A stretch of DNA of 64,000 nucleotides from Asterochloris sp. CNOR1 (Eukaryota > Chlorophyta > Trebouxiophyceae > Trebouxiales > Trebouxiaceae): positions 682,001-746,000 of the forward strand of contig OZ017763.1 in NCBI GenBank assembly GCA_963969365.1, read 5' to 3'. Each line of letters opens with the position of its first letter. Within the stretch, counting starts at the first letter, position 1. The notes below the pieces were generated by a model that worked only from the letters and a program-made list of their open reading frames with translations, did not search any database and had not been told where the DNA came from. The position numbers were made by a program, and so were the translations under genes. Below, in pieces: positions 42,470 to 54,672 of the stretch.

Positions 42470-44919
42470 ATGTGGCACCAACAGGTGCTGCAGGCCGGGA
42501 TCAGTGCAGGAGTGGCACACAGTGGCCTGCAGTCTGCAGCCTGTGCATCACAGAGCAGGCTGCTGCCGCCAACAGAGGCACCTTTCGTCCAGCAGGTTGC
42601 AGTGACTCCCTCATGCGCTGCTGTGGAGGACGCTGCGTCGGCCTCCCAGCCACTAGCCTTTGCTTTCCTCCCTCATTTCGACTTTGATGGCGCACAGGCA
42701 CCGCTGGCCTCGCTGAGCCAGCCTCAGCAGGTGCAGGAGGCATACGACAGCTTTGCAGGTTGGCTCCTGCCTGCTGCCAGATCTTCATGCTGGCCTGCTG
42801 ATTCAAGCAGGGGCGTTTCTGACATGACGCTTGCGCAGCAGCACGGCAGCACGGCAGGGGGTTTGCTCTGTGCACTGATGAGTTGCCCAGACAGGCATTG
42901 ACTGGGTCGCACTGTCTGCCTGAGCAAGCCTGCCTTGGTCGCACTGCTCCCCCTTGGGTATGTCAGCAGAAGTGCAGCATGTGTCGCCAGCAGCCTTCCT
43001 GTCTGAGAAGACCGCCATTGCTCAGAGTGCCATAACGCAGTGATGTGCCATTGGGCAGGCAGCTGAAAGGTGCAAGCCGGGGCCAATCTGGCTGCAGCCT
43101 GCATCCATGCAGCAAGACTCACTGGTGCTGCACGTTGTGCCTGTAGGCACCTATGATACGCTAGACGCAGGCCCAGCAGCCTCCCTGTTCAGGATCCCCG
43201 ACCTGAGGAGCCAGCTGTTGGCCATGGCTCAAGGTCGAGTGCTTGAGGCAGGAATCGGGACAGGCATCAACCTGCCGCTGTACAACAGGCAGAAGGTGGG
43301 CGCTGGGCTGCGGCGTACAGGTCTTTGACGGCACAGGGGCACTCTGCGACAGCAGGCAGATTTGCTCAGCCAGAGGTCTGAAGGTGGCACTATTGCCTGG
43401 CACAACATGCACGGGCCAATCTGTGTGGCCTCCCGGCATACCACCTCGCTCATACCCTTCGGACACGCCACAGTGCAATATCCAGCAGGGTCTCCGCCAC
43501 TGCGTTCAACAGCTCCGCTTTGCCACTTGCTGCATGTCACGCCAGGTCGTGGCAGGCACCATGTGCTGCTGCGCTGTGGCATGCAGGCACTGCAGCACAC
43601 TGCAGGAGGAAAACGCGCCCTTGCAGGGAGTTCAGCCAGCCTCACCTGCTGCTGCGCCTTGCCCTGCAGGTGCAACACATAACCGGGGTTGATCTCTCGC
43701 CTGGCATGCTGAACGAGGCAGCTGCCAAGGTCAAAGCTCTGAGCCTGCAGGACTTTGTTGATCTGCAGCGAGGTACGCCACTCCTGCAGCAGCCCGCAGT
43801 ACATCTGTGCTCCATGTCCCTGAACCTGGAGGACTCTGTTGCTCCACGCCCTGCATCAGCTACAGCAGATGAGATGCAGGCTGCTGCAAGAGTGGCCTAC
43901 ATTGTTGTGGGCCAACAGTGTCCTGCAGGCTCCAAGCTGTACGATGAGGTGCTTCTGCAGCAGTCTGCGAGTGCCTCACCCTGCTGGCCATGCAGAAAGT
44001 CACACAGCACAGTCACACTACTGTCACATGCTGCAGCCTTGTGCAGCACTCTCTGGCCCTGCTCGGCGTCATCAAGCTGCATCAGATCACCCACATCTAC
44101 TAGATGGTGATGCCATCGTCCTGGGCTGCTTGCTGCTGCCTTATTGAGCCCCAACCAGTCTTGCCAGGCTGTTGAGGGGCTGTCCCACAGACAGTATGTT
44201 GCCTCCCTTTCCTATACTATGCTGGTCACAGTAAATGCACTCACACCTGGCGCCACATCTCCATGCATGGGAGAGCCTCATGCCGTTCTGCAGGCTCTGT
44301 GGAGGCCCTCGACCAGCCCTCCTCCAGCTTTGACTGCATAGTGGACACCTTCAGCCTGTGCGTCTACCCCGACCCAGTGCAGGCCCTGCGGGAGATGGCC
44401 AGAGTGGTCAAGCCGGGGGGCAGGGTCCTGCTGCTGGAACACTCGCGCAGCGCTTTTGAGCCTCTGGGGAGGTACCAGGTGCAGAGAGGGTGCCTGTACG
44501 GCAGGTGGTGTGCACTTGCATGCACAGCAGGGAAGCTGTCAGGCACAGCACTGGGGCCTGCTGCAAGAGCAAGCCCCAAACCCGTCTTATGCTTTTGAGC
44601 CTCCGGGGTATTCCCAGTCAAGCACAATGTCTGCTCAACAGGGTGCCCGGCAAGATGCTGAGGACTGAGTGTACATGTGTGCGCCATGCAAGCAGAAAGC
44701 CTGAGGAAAGAGCACTGGCCAAGCTTGCTGTCCAATGCCCTGCAGGACGCAACGGCACCTGCTGTTGCTGCCACTGGAAAGGGCTGCAAGTGGAATCAGG
44801 ACATTCCTGCGCTGCTCCGGGTTGCTGGACTGCAGGCTCAGCGCATGCAGCCATCTTTGGGTGGACTGATTACACTGGTGGTCGCAAGCAAAGCAGACAG
44901 CAATGACAGAACAGCATGA
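42470..44919 (+). CDS. SAM-dependent methyltransferase (Methyltransf_11 type), probably plastid
   Basis: Exons 42470-42758, 43147-43295, 43670-43772, 44294-44478 and 44746-44919 join in phase to 299 residues. The first 80 residues are Ser/Ala/Gln-rich and could be a transit peptide. Motif I reads [20 protein letters not shown]. Next come [56 protein letters not shown] and [18 protein letters not shown]. The layout fits small class I methyltransferases of the OMS1/UbiE-like type; the acceptor is unknown. Intron 1 uses the rare donor GTTGGC. The start is the ATG at 42470, whose exon length fits the phase. Stop TGA. Confidence 0.85.
43811..43846 (+). repeat. Ghost exon end in the methyltransferase gene
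   Basis: Exon 3 text CTCTGAGCCTGCAGGACTTT (43738-43757) recurs just after the donor as TCCCTGAACCTGGAGGACTC (about 43817-43836), with TGTTG-TC(T/C) kept after both. Confidence 0.75.
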
Positions 44920-45149
44920 GAGAGACAGAGCACGGGAGCTGACGCAGCACCAATGCGGTGCTATAAATTTGCAAAAACAGAGTCAAAAGTCGTTGAAGCC
45001 ATCCGCGAAGCTGCACTGGCAGCATGACAAAATCTGGAGAGCACAACCTGCTCAAACCATAGTGCTCAACGAGTTCATTACTGCTGTTTGTCCTTGTTGT
45101 TGCTCAATGACCTCCCTCAATTTGGCACCCAGGATTGCAGTTTGCCGCC

Positions 45150-47589
45150 TTATTCATCCATGTTGGCAACCTCCAGCGCAAAGTCATCGCGTTCCACAAA
45201 CTCTCTGTTGTTGGGGTCCACAGCCTGCTTTTGGAAGGAGTTTCCAAATTGGAGATCATACAACTCATCTTCTCGCACTGCAAAGATCACAGTCATCTGT
45301 CGGCATGAAGCACAGCACCAGGGGACACAAAGTGCATGCTGAGCATTGACCTGGCAGCAGACAGGCGGCGAGCAAAGCAATGCAAGCACAACAAACTCTG
45401 TGACTGCGACATTTGCTTGCACCTGGGGCAAAGCAATGCAAAGCCATGCAAGTCAAATGGAAGCGATGCATGCACTTCGGCTCATCAAAGCTGCTCGCGC
45501 ACCTGTCTCCAGCACCAGGTCTGTCTCAGGGTAGCCAACGCACATGAGGGCAAAGCCGCGGTCTCGCAGCTCCTGAGACACCCCCAGAGCCTGGGGCTGG
45601 TGCATGCGCCCCTCCTTGACCCGCACTGCGCAGGCCGTGCAGCACCCCATGCGGCAGGCGTAGGGCAGCAGCAGACCCTGATCCTCTGCTTCCCAGAGGA
45701 CATACCTGCACAGAGTACAGAGATCTGAGTGAAGCGCATCCAGTTGCCGTTGCCCTCAGCATCCCACAGTGCTTAGACTGCCACGCTTGGAGAGACAAAG
45801 GCCATTCCCAAGCAGGCGAAAGAAATCAGTGTTGCGGTATATTGACAAGCATTGCACCCTTCATCCCCAGGACATGGCACCCTTCTCCCCCAGTCATCAA
45901 CAGCCCAGAAGAGAGTCGCTGTTTCCAGGTAACTGCTTCTACTGCTTGACTCGCACCTGTCCTGGGGAACCTCGACTTCCAGCTCCTGGTCCGCAAAATG
46001 ATTGTAGATCGTGACCTTGTGGCGTGGCACCGCGCCCTGGGAGGGCCCCTCTCCTGAGCCAACCCCTGCCTCGCCCCCCCTGTGCGCCGTGCGCCCGCCC
46101 TGCAGCACAGCAGGCTGCTGTTGAGAGCTCTGTGGTGCAGCAGCAGGCCAAGACTGCCTCGCCTCTGACATGCGCCGAGCTCCTGCCCTGCAGCACCACA
46201 GCCTATCTTGCCCAACACCTGATAGTGATCAACTGTGGCTGCAGGCCCTCCTCTGAGCACTACCACCCCGCAGCACCAGAAGTGGGGCCTGTGGCATGTG
46301 TTTGGACTGGAGTGCCTGCATTGCTAAGCCATTGCTTGGGTGGGCTGTGCAGGAACCCTGCAGCAACGGTCATATCAGGCGTGGAGCAGTGCAGTATGAG
46401 CCTCTGGGCAAGAGCCTTGCCGCCCAGGTGTACTGTGTGCAGCCCCTGCAGCACAGCAGTGTTGCTGCCCAAGAAGGTGGTGCTGCAAGTGCTGCTGCTC
46501 AATGACATCGTCTGCTGCCGCAAGAGGAGGCCTGAGCTCCCATTGTACACCCAGTGACTGCTGCTCTACACATCGAGTCATCAGGCAAGCAAAGCAGGGT
46601 ATGTTCTTGTCATTTTGCGTTTACGCTCATGGCTGCAAGTGGCTTGCAGCTGTTCCCCTTCTGTCTTGGCATGCGGCTGTAGGGGAGCTAGCACATGCAC
46701 ATCACATGCTTTGATGCCCATGTGGCTGATGCAATGCTGCCTACCACTAGTCGTGAGCCTGCATTGAACTCTTCCTCCACCCAAAGATCCACGCAGCCAC
46801 CGCGCTCGTACTTTGCCCGCCACTCAGCAGTTGACATGTTGCTGATGCTCTGCTGGGCAGTGCTGGGCGAGGCGGCGCCATTCTGCCTGGAGTCTGATGC
46901 ACCATTTTGGCTGGGATCTGGGGCGAAATTGGAGGTGTCTGCCTGCATGGCAAGCAGGCTGACATTGACAGAGAAGCTGCTCCATTTGGCTGGGTGTGCA
47001 GCGCCTGCGTGGCTGCGCCTTCAGGCAGGCCAACATTAATGCCAATGCTGCATTTGTGTTGGTAGCCGGCAGCCCTGGCAAGGCTGGCACGCAGGACGCC
47101 CTTAAAAATGTCTGCCTATAGGGAAAGTGACAACAGAGATTTGCAAGCCAGGCATGAGGCAGGAACACTCTCCCTCATACGCCATGGGCACTGCTCAACA
47201 TTACAACCTCTGTTGAGGATGCCTGCTGCACGTGACAGGCCACATCCAGCCTGACACAGCTTGAAACGGCAACACATGCTGTGCACAAGCCAAATGTCAT
47301 GCACTTGTGCTGAACCCCACAGAAGGCACTCTTACAATGCACAGGCCAGCAAAGCCGCTCCTCAGGCATTCACCTCTGACTTTAGCTCGCCACCAAGTGT
47401 CAGGCCAATGGGACCCAGAATATCTCCCAGTCCTGATCCCTTGCCTTTGTGCTTGCCATTCTGCCTCTGTTCCTGCGGCTTCTGCTGCTGCCGGGCCTGC
47501 ACAACACTAGTGCTGCGTGACTGCCGCAGTTTGCCTGCCAGAGGTAGTAAGTAAGGGCAGCTGCACGTGAACCTGACTGGCGCCTGCAT
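45150..47589 (-). CDS. FdC2: Chloroplast ferredoxin C2 (FdC2)
   Basis: Exons 47374-47589, 46745-46942, 45957-46099, 45503-45705 and 45150-45277 join in phase to 295 residues. The N-terminus (MQAPVRFTCSCPYLLPLAG and basic text) fits a chloroplast transit peptide. A middle segment EWRAKYERGGCVDLWVEEEF, then SRLVGGRTAHRGG, precedes the ferredoxin domain HKVTIYNHFADQELEVEVPQ. Cluster ligands are seen in YACRMGCCTACAVRV (CX4CX2C) and ALMCVGYP (fourth Cys). The C-terminal extension after EDELYDLQFG ends NREFVERDDFALEVANMDE, as in plant FdC2. Plant FdC2 is an electron carrier needed for normal photosynthesis and chlorophyll metabolism. Stop TAA. Its start codon overlaps a plus-strand ATG at 47588. 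Confidence 0.93.
46411..46460 (-). repeat. Ghost acceptor in FdC2 intron 2
   Basis: The exon start after CTGTGCTGCAG|GGCGGGCGCA (46099) is echoed upstream as CTGTGCTGCAGGGGCTGCAC, then CACCTGGGCGGCAAGGC (46411-46460, minus strand). The copy keeps the acceptor but not the frame. Confidence 0.7.
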
Positions 47590-47676
47590 GGCTTTGTCTG
47601 TAGATAGATTCTCAGTTTGCTTTCTGGTTGAAGTTGTTTTCTATTTCTGTGCAGTGGCCAACCTCATGCTCTGCAG

Positions 47677-50600
47677 GCGCCTGCAGACAGCCCTGCGTGG
47701 GCATGGTCAGGGGCAGATCTGGACACTGCACAGAGCACTTGCCACAGATCAGCCCAGCGGTGACATCCCAGTCAGCAAGGCTGAAGAGTTTGAGCCCTCT
47801 GGCCTCCCTCTAGCACAAAGATGTAAAGTGAGCATGTCCTGGGCTGTTCTGTGCAGCATCTGTGCCTGCATGTGATCACGTACAAGCTAGCAATGTTTGC
47901 CGCGTCAATGGCTGCGCTGATGCAGAACATCCTGGCAGCCAACTGGCGCCTGCAGCTGAGCACCATTGTGCCAGACGCACGCAAAGCAGATGCCTCCGCC
48001 GTGCACACCTCTGTGGTGCCCTACCTCGCTTGCAGGGGCAGCGATCTCATTATTCTGCTAGACACAGACCAGCAGAGACATGTCAGGGCGAGTAGCCTGC
48101 ATGCTGCTGAGCGCTCAGTCACAGCATGCATCACGGGCACAAGACAGCTGGTCAAGGCAGCCATCTCATGATTTGGCTGTGCTGCGACCAGCGAAAGAGT
48201 TGTCTGAGCCAGCATACTGCTTGCTGCTGAGCTGCTTTACTTTTGACGTGCCCAGCAACGGCAGAGCCTGACATGCTTGCCCATGCAGTAAATCACAACT
48301 CACTTTGACAGGGGCACAGCTGGGCTCACATGCTGCCTGCTGCAGACAGCCCGATCAGCCCTTGGCTGCCTCCTGGTTTGAAGGCTGTGCACATGCATCT
48401 CCAGCACGTCACTGCACCCTGCTCTGCTCATAGGCTTATGCGTCATCCGCAAAGCCTCACTGGTCATCGTACACGCAATGGGAATATAGCCTGACTGCGT
48501 GCTTGCAGAATCTTTCCAGAAACAAGAAGGCTTCCTTGACAGTTGGCGCCACAGATGCACAGGTCAGATCATAACTGGGGCCCTCCTTGACTGCCGCAGC
48601 TGGCAACCATGCATGGACTCAGCTGGGTCCTGGGGGCACTCAAGGCTGCAAGCTGTGGCTGTACACCTGTATGTGGCATGCCAATGCCTGCAGCTGCCCC
48701 TTTAGTTGCACTGCCACTGACATGCACAGATGAGGCTGTGGTCCAAAGGGCGCTCACAACTGCCTGCACTGCTGTGATCCCTGCTCGACCAGATGGCTCA
48801 GCGGCTTCTTGACACTAAGGGCATGCAGTACCCCCCCTCGTGCGTGTCTGCGCAGACTGCCACTTTGCCCTGCGTACATCCCTTTGCACAGCTTCTCAGC
48901 TGCTGACCTGGAGTCCCTCCTAGTGCCTCTCTTTGGACGCCGCAGCCACTGGCAAGCAGGCACAATGTCTGCATCACAATCTGTGCAGAGGTGGCACTGC
49001 AGTCCTGCTGCAGTAATGCACTGCACTCTGCGCTTGTGCACATGCAGGCATGCTGAAGCACCAATGCTGCCGCTGGGCTCAGCTTGTGGCACACATGGGC
49101 AATGCAGGTGATGCACAGCTCTATGGAGCAGTATCTTGGAGTTTACTGCCTCTGTTCCCACAGTGCAGGAACATCCTCAGGCTTGCTCCACTCCCCGAGA
49201 ATTCACTGAAAGCTGCCTTCTCATGTCCAACTGACTGCAGTGTCCATGCTGCAGTCCATCCTGGCGGTGTATCAGGTGGCCTCCCGAGCACCACCTCGAG
49301 CCAGCCTACTGGTGGAGTTGGAGCCGGTGACATCAGCTGAGGTGAGGTGACGACCAGCATGGGCCTCAACGGCTGAGTCCTGTGGCAGCAAGACATGCTG
49401 ACGGTGCATGGAAACGCTTCACTGACGGGCTGTGTCTGGCAACATTCCATGGCTGCCTTGTGCCATGTGGCCTCTGGTACATTGAGGACCTTCTCATGCC
49501 TTACGGGCTGGGTGGCAATTAGGCTGGAACCACGGGTGCTGGCAGCACAAGTCAAGCCGTTCAAACTGCAGCCGGGAGTGCCTGGCAATGTGCAGATGTG
49601 GCCTGCAGCCCCAGCAGCAACGGTAGGAGGCAAACAATGGGATTTTTGGGGCGCGCACAAGACTCCCCCCATGCTGGCTTGACACATGCAACTGGCAACC
49701 TGCTGCCATGTGTGGCTCATGTGAGGCCCCTGAGTTGTGCAGGGGTGAGCTGCAGCATGCGATCTTGCTGGGCACCTTGTCATGCCAGATCACAGCATTG
49801 ACAGCGCCTGGTGTGCCCGCCTGCTGCTCTTGCATGCACAAGGAGCAGGGCCGGCAGAGCACTGGTGGCCGCTGACACAGCTTGTTCATGTTGCGTGCAG
49901 ACTAACCCTGCACATGCAGCTGCTCTGCAAATTCAGACCCACTTTGGCGGCTGTAACAGCCACCTCTGCGGGTGGCAAGTAAAGATTGCAAAAATGACTC
50001 ATCCAGGAGTGGCCTGACACTGCCTGCAAGTGAGAGCTGTTGTTGACAGAGCTTGCAAAATTTTGTCCACGACTGGAAGAGCCACCTCTGTAGGCGACAT
50101 TGACCTGGCGAGTGAGCTGCCTGCAGGTGACATTTGCGACCGAAAGGGCCCACAAAGCGCTGCCGCCGGCTGACAGGAAGGTCAGGCTACCGCTGAGGCC
50201 GGATGCTGCAGCCGGTTCTGAGCAGCACCAGGCAGCCCTGCAGTTTGCTGCTGGGGCAGGGGCAAGCCTTGACGAGGACATGCAGGTGAGAGAGTCTTCA
50301 GACAACTTCCATACCTGGGCCGGCAGGTGGGCAATGCCTGTCGACGCGCACTACCGATGTGTCGCAGATGTGCAGTGGTTTGCTGCTGGCGCAAGGGAAG
50401 CCAGGATCCCCATGCAGACGGGGAAACAACCTGTTGCTTTTTGTCAGGGTAGAAGCACCCTTCTCTTGCCGTGCTGCGTGTGCCAGATGAGCAGAGCAGA
50501 GAGTTGTCTGTCTGGGAAAAGCCCGTCATGTGACCCTGCCATCAGGAACGGGGGCTCCTGCAGCCTCCTGGCCCTGCAGCAGGTGCACAGCATCCCTTGG

Positions 50601-52351
50601 TATTCCTGCAGTCTGCCAGAGTGCATAGCAAGCTATGGGCACGTCCACAAGGAGAGCACCAGTCTGTGACAGACATGTCAGCAGCAGTTTTGATCCAGCT
50701 TGTCTGTGTCCTCCTGACAGCACAGCATTCCAGCCCAGCAAGCAGACTACAGATTCACCCTTAGCAGCATTTCCATGCCGCTCACACCAGCCATGCTTAC
50801 CCTGCAGCATTGATGTGCAGGCATGCAAGCAGCCAACCCTGCCCTGCAGCCCCAGACTCATGCGGGCACTGATCAAGATGGTGGGAGGAGTCCCCAGATG
50901 CGGGTGCTCAACTATCTCTGCAAGCAAGCAACTTGTTGGCTTCTGCATTTGCTCACACCACCCTCACCAGCCACCCGTGCCCTGCAGCCCCCGATACAGG
51001 CAGAGCTGCTGAAGAATTTCTCCCGGTGATTTTCTTTTGAACACATCTGCCATTGGTTCACGCTGCTCACACCAGCCACCGCTGCACTGCAGCCTCAGAC
51101 GCGGGCAGAGATGCTGGACAGACTTAGTGAGCAGGAGCTTGCAGGCTTCGCAGCCGATGTGCTGAGTGCCCGCTACGTGGACACAGCTGGGGCACGACAT
51201 GAGATCCCACCTCCAGACATTGATGGCGCCCTGCAGGACCCTCTAGGTTAGTCTGCCTGTACACGATTGGTGAGCTCCTGGCCTTTCGGCAAGGATTGCA
51301 GGCAGGTCTTTGTTTCTGTGTTGGGTGGGGCCATGTACTTGCCGAGCAACTGCTGTGACATGACTGGTGCGACCTGCTGTGCCGCTTAAGGTGCAAAGCA
51401 TCTGCAATGTCACGCCCCTTTTTATTGGTGCTGCTGCAGAGGGGCATGTTGCTGGAAACAAATTTGCAGCTTCCTGTGCTGCTGAATGTACCAGAGCTGC
51501 TCTACTGTTCCTCTTGGGCATGTCAAGCCACTGTCCTGCACTCCCTGCCAGCGTTCCGTGCTGGAGCGCCTGAGCTCTAGAATAAGAAGGGGTTAAGGGG
51601 TGCTGCAACTGGCTCTGCAACTGGCTCTGCGCTAATGACGGTGCTCAGTCTCTCTGATGCCCCTGGCTGGCCCTGCGTGCTGGGAAAGATCAATATGTAA
51701 GAGCTCATCTGGCCTGAGAACCCAGTGCTGCTTGTGCCAACCCTTCTGCCCCTGCAGCTCCCAACCAGCTGTCCATGTTGGAGCGTTTAAATTTTGAGGA
51801 TGAGCAAGAGGGCAGCTTTGCCGCCTTCTGCGAGGCCTACATGGGGACTCCTGTGCAGCATGCCATGATGGTGCAGGCGGACTGTGCAGGGTTCACTCTG
51901 CTGGGGCAGAGCTGGTCGATGGAAGGTTAGCAACTTCATGAAGCTGGGGGCGTTAGTCGAGCATTTCAGTGTTGGAGGGCACACTTTGCCACAGACTGTG
52001 TTTGTGTCTGTGTGTGTCCAAGATGGCTGCCATTTGTTGACGGCATCGACTGGGACTTGGCAGCTGCACTGCTCCCAAGCCGATGCTTTGCCTGCTTGAG
52101 CAGCATCAGCTCGGCATGAATCCAGGCTGTCGTCCATGAGTGGCTAAGGTGTGCTCATTCACCTGTGCTATACTGGTCTCATCGCGGCTGGAGTGCAGGC
52201 TGTCGCCTGATGCACTGCTGTTCCTGCTGCAGTTGCTTCAGCATGGCGTGAGTTTAGATTGTCGTTCATGAGGGAGGTCAAGGATGAAGCTGGCCTGAGA
52301 GCTATCCTGCACCAGATGCGAGAGGAGGTGGCAAGCACAGCAGAACACTAG
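47677..52351 (+). CDS. Unknown multi-exon protein, 3' half resolved
   Basis: Firm exons are 50127-50285 (VTFATERAHKALPPADRKVR), 51093-51246 (RAEMLDRLSEQELAGFAADV), 51758-51925 (PNQLSMLERLNFEDEQEGSF, then FCEAYMGTPVQHAMM) and 52233-52351 (ASAWREFRLSFMREVKDEAG, stop TAG). The last three join in phase. Likely earlier exons are 47677-47827 (HRALATDQPSGDIPVSKAEE), about 47891-48080 (NWRLQLSTIVPDARKADA, YLACRGSDLIILLDTDQQRH) and about 49252-49341 (SILAVYQVASRAPPRASLLV). I do not recognise the family. The helical, charged C-terminus suggests a soluble protein. It may be two genes. The ATG at 47588 is a possible start, but its link to 47677 is unproven. Confidence 0.45.
50770..51120 (+). repeat. Three-unit tandem array of an acceptor and exon start
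   Basis: Real exon start TGCAG|CCTCAGACGCGGGCAGAGAT (51093) is preceded by relics at 50850 (CCCCAGACTCATGCGGGCAC) and 50988 (CCCCCGATACAGGCAGAGCT). All three units share an upstream GCTCACACCA block and CCTGCAG or ACTGCAG. Unit spacing is about 105-138 bp. Confidence 0.9.
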
Positions 52352-54083
52352 GCATCACCAAGCACTTAGGCATGCTGCTGTGGCCAGCCATGCAAAATCA
52401 AATTCCTAATGTGCCACGTTGTACAACAGCCAAACAATGTGTGCTCAATATTGCTTGAGGAGTCATCTCAGCTGAAGCATGTTCTTAACCCTATCCGAAC
52501 TGAAGAGATGCTGTATAAAGGAAGTCTGTTAGTCTTGCCACCCTGAATGCTGAGACTTGCTATTGGGCAGGTCCTCCTGTGTGGCTGCAGCAGCATGCCT
52601 CAAGACAACAATGCCATCAGCCCTGCCGCATGCATGCTCCTTGCTGCATGCACTGTCACTTGGCCACTGCCTTCAGTAACAGTAAGGAGAGGGTAAAAGG
52701 TCTCAGGTCACCATGCAACAGTGCATGAATGTTGTGCTGGTATCGCATAAATCTAGGTGCAAAGTGTGGGTTGCAGCATCTGAGAACTGTCTACATCCAC
52801 TGTGCTGTCTATCCAGGCAGAGGTGATCTCCCATGCTGTCGTCAACCCTGCTGCATGTGCAATGCTGCACAGAATGCCAAATGCGCGGTCTCAAAGCAAT
52901 TGATGCTCTCTTCCCTGCAGAGCACAGTGGGACGGGCAGTCCTTGAGTCTGGGTCGAGGAGGTAAGGCTGCAAATGGAGATGCTGCAATGGGACCTTTAC
53001 ATCATCAGAGAGGAGGGAACTGAATAAGTTAGTCCCTCGTCATTGTGACCGGCAAGGCCAATGCCCAAAGCATGTCTGTGACCAAGCTGATCCTTGTGAT
53101 CTCAGATGTAGTGGCAGCTGGATATACCAGGGCATCTGTGTTTGTGCTAGAGGCTGTTTGAGAGCTGCCACCATCATGAGGATTTCCTGGCACGAAAGGC
53201 ACAGCCCGAGCTTGTGGCATGCCTGCTTTTGTAAGACATCCCACTGCTCACCTTGGGCACTGCCGCTGCCACCAAACAATACCAAAGCTGCAGAGGCTGG
53301 CAGTGCAGGATGAGCACCAGTGTGGGCTCACACAACCTCCGCTCGGGGCCTGCCATGCCTCAAGTGCTTTGCCCAAGGTGGCACAGTATTACCGACATCA
53401 ATGTGCCTAGCAGTGGCAGCCTGGGGCCCCCGTTGGCTACAAAAATGTCTGCAGATGTGGCCAGGCAGATGCTTGAGGACTGCGCTGTACACACTTAACG
53501 GCAGCCTATGCTCTAATTTCAGAGTAGCGCAGAGAATTTGATTGCTTTTGTACAGAGCATGTGCAGACACAGATTTGCTACTGTCGCATGGGGTGCTCTG
53601 AAAATTAAGGATATATACATTGCATGCAGGAAGGCCGAGGTTGATCACGCTGCCATGCTTCCCATTGAAGACCATCATGTCAGACAACAACTGCTTGGGA
53701 CCCATTCAACTGTCCTTTCTGGCAGTCATAAGTGAGCAGCAGCATTGCATTAGAGCCAGAGCCTGCTTCAGGCGGCCCTCCTCAGTGTGCACATGGCAGC
53801 AGTGTATGTTCTTAGCTTTCCCTGCAGGTGGGGCTGCAGCCAAGTCATTGGCATGGCTGCCAGTTCATCCAGGAGGAGGACCTGCTGGTGGTCTGGCTGG
53901 CAGCCAAGCTGGAGATCCGGGCAGCACTGCCCTGGAGTCAGGCAAGCTCAACAGCACAAAGATGGCTCACACGAAAGGGCACTGTACCCAGCCTGTTTGG
54001 CAGCCGACTGCCTGCCTGTGCTCCCATGCAGCAGCCTCCAAGAGGAGTATCTGCCCTGCCTGACATCCACTTTGCCCTCACAG
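52352..54083 (+). other. Intergenic plus unresolved 5' exons
   Basis: After the TAG at 52351 the DNA is AT-richer until about 52,750. Coding-like pieces then appear at 53290-53498 (plus: MSADVARQMLEDCAV frame) and 53828-53940 (QEEDLLVVWLAAKLEIRAA frame), the second after a CCTGCAG acceptor. They may belong to the gene whose long exon starts at 54084, but I could not link them in phase. Confidence 0.35.
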
Positions 54084-54672
54084 GTGCTCAAGCTCTGGCA
54101 GCCCTGGCACTGAAGACTTCAGGAGTTTCGTGCAGCGCATTGCAGCTGAAAAGGAAGGCGATTTTGAGGCGGTCTTTCGCACAGTCCAGGCAGAAAGGTT
54201 CAGGCAGGCACTGGTGGCCGCTCTGCCAGATCCCCTGGCAAAGCTTGAGGAGGTCGTGTTCATCGATGACGGCTCTGTCACCAAGACAAGCTATCGCCTG
54301 GTCATCAAGGATCACAGAACTGATGTGGTGATGGGCAGGCGGCAGCTCAATGTTTCAGCAGGCAAAGTCCTGTTGGAGAGGGTGGACATCTCGGTCAATG
54401 GATTCTCCTTTTCTTGCTGGGAGCCTGATGCTGGCTCCCACAGCAAGCCCCACCTGGCAAACATCGACTCCCTTGGGGAAGCTCTGGACAGTGTGCGTGG
54501 CTGGGCCACAGGCAACATCAGTGTTGAGAGCTTCCTTGAGTGGCTGCTAAGCCCGTTTGAGGACGTCCCTCGCAAAGTGTATGATGCCATTGGTGATGAA
54601 AGGCAAAGATTTCTGCTTGAGCTCAATCGCAACAGGAACTCAAATGACATGCAGGTCAAGGAGGGTGAATGA
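54084..54672 (+). CDS. Unknown protein, long exon
   Basis: After CTCACAG, a phase-2 entry gives the frame GSPGTEDFRSFVQRIAAEKE, GDFEAVFRTVQAERFRQALV, LEEVVFIDDGSVTKTSYRLV, SVNGFSFSCWEPDAGSHSKP, WATGNISVESFLEWLLSPFE and YDAIGDERQRFLLELNRNRN. It ends either at TGA 54672 or at the donor-like ATGCAG|GTCAAG near 54654. In the second case a continuation at about 55043-55132 (INRNLSRIVKCQGHPG) and 55237-55372 (GPELPVKDLDRESEVDVASS, stop TGA) is possible. Composition is that of a real soluble protein. The family is not recognised. Confidence 0.5.

Noticed and set aside
46430-46550. MSLSSSTCSTTFLGSN frame as FdC2 first exon
   Set aside because: The exon at 47374-47589 and the WVEEEF exon join the FdC2 core in phase. 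This frame sits in the intron next to a ghost junction.
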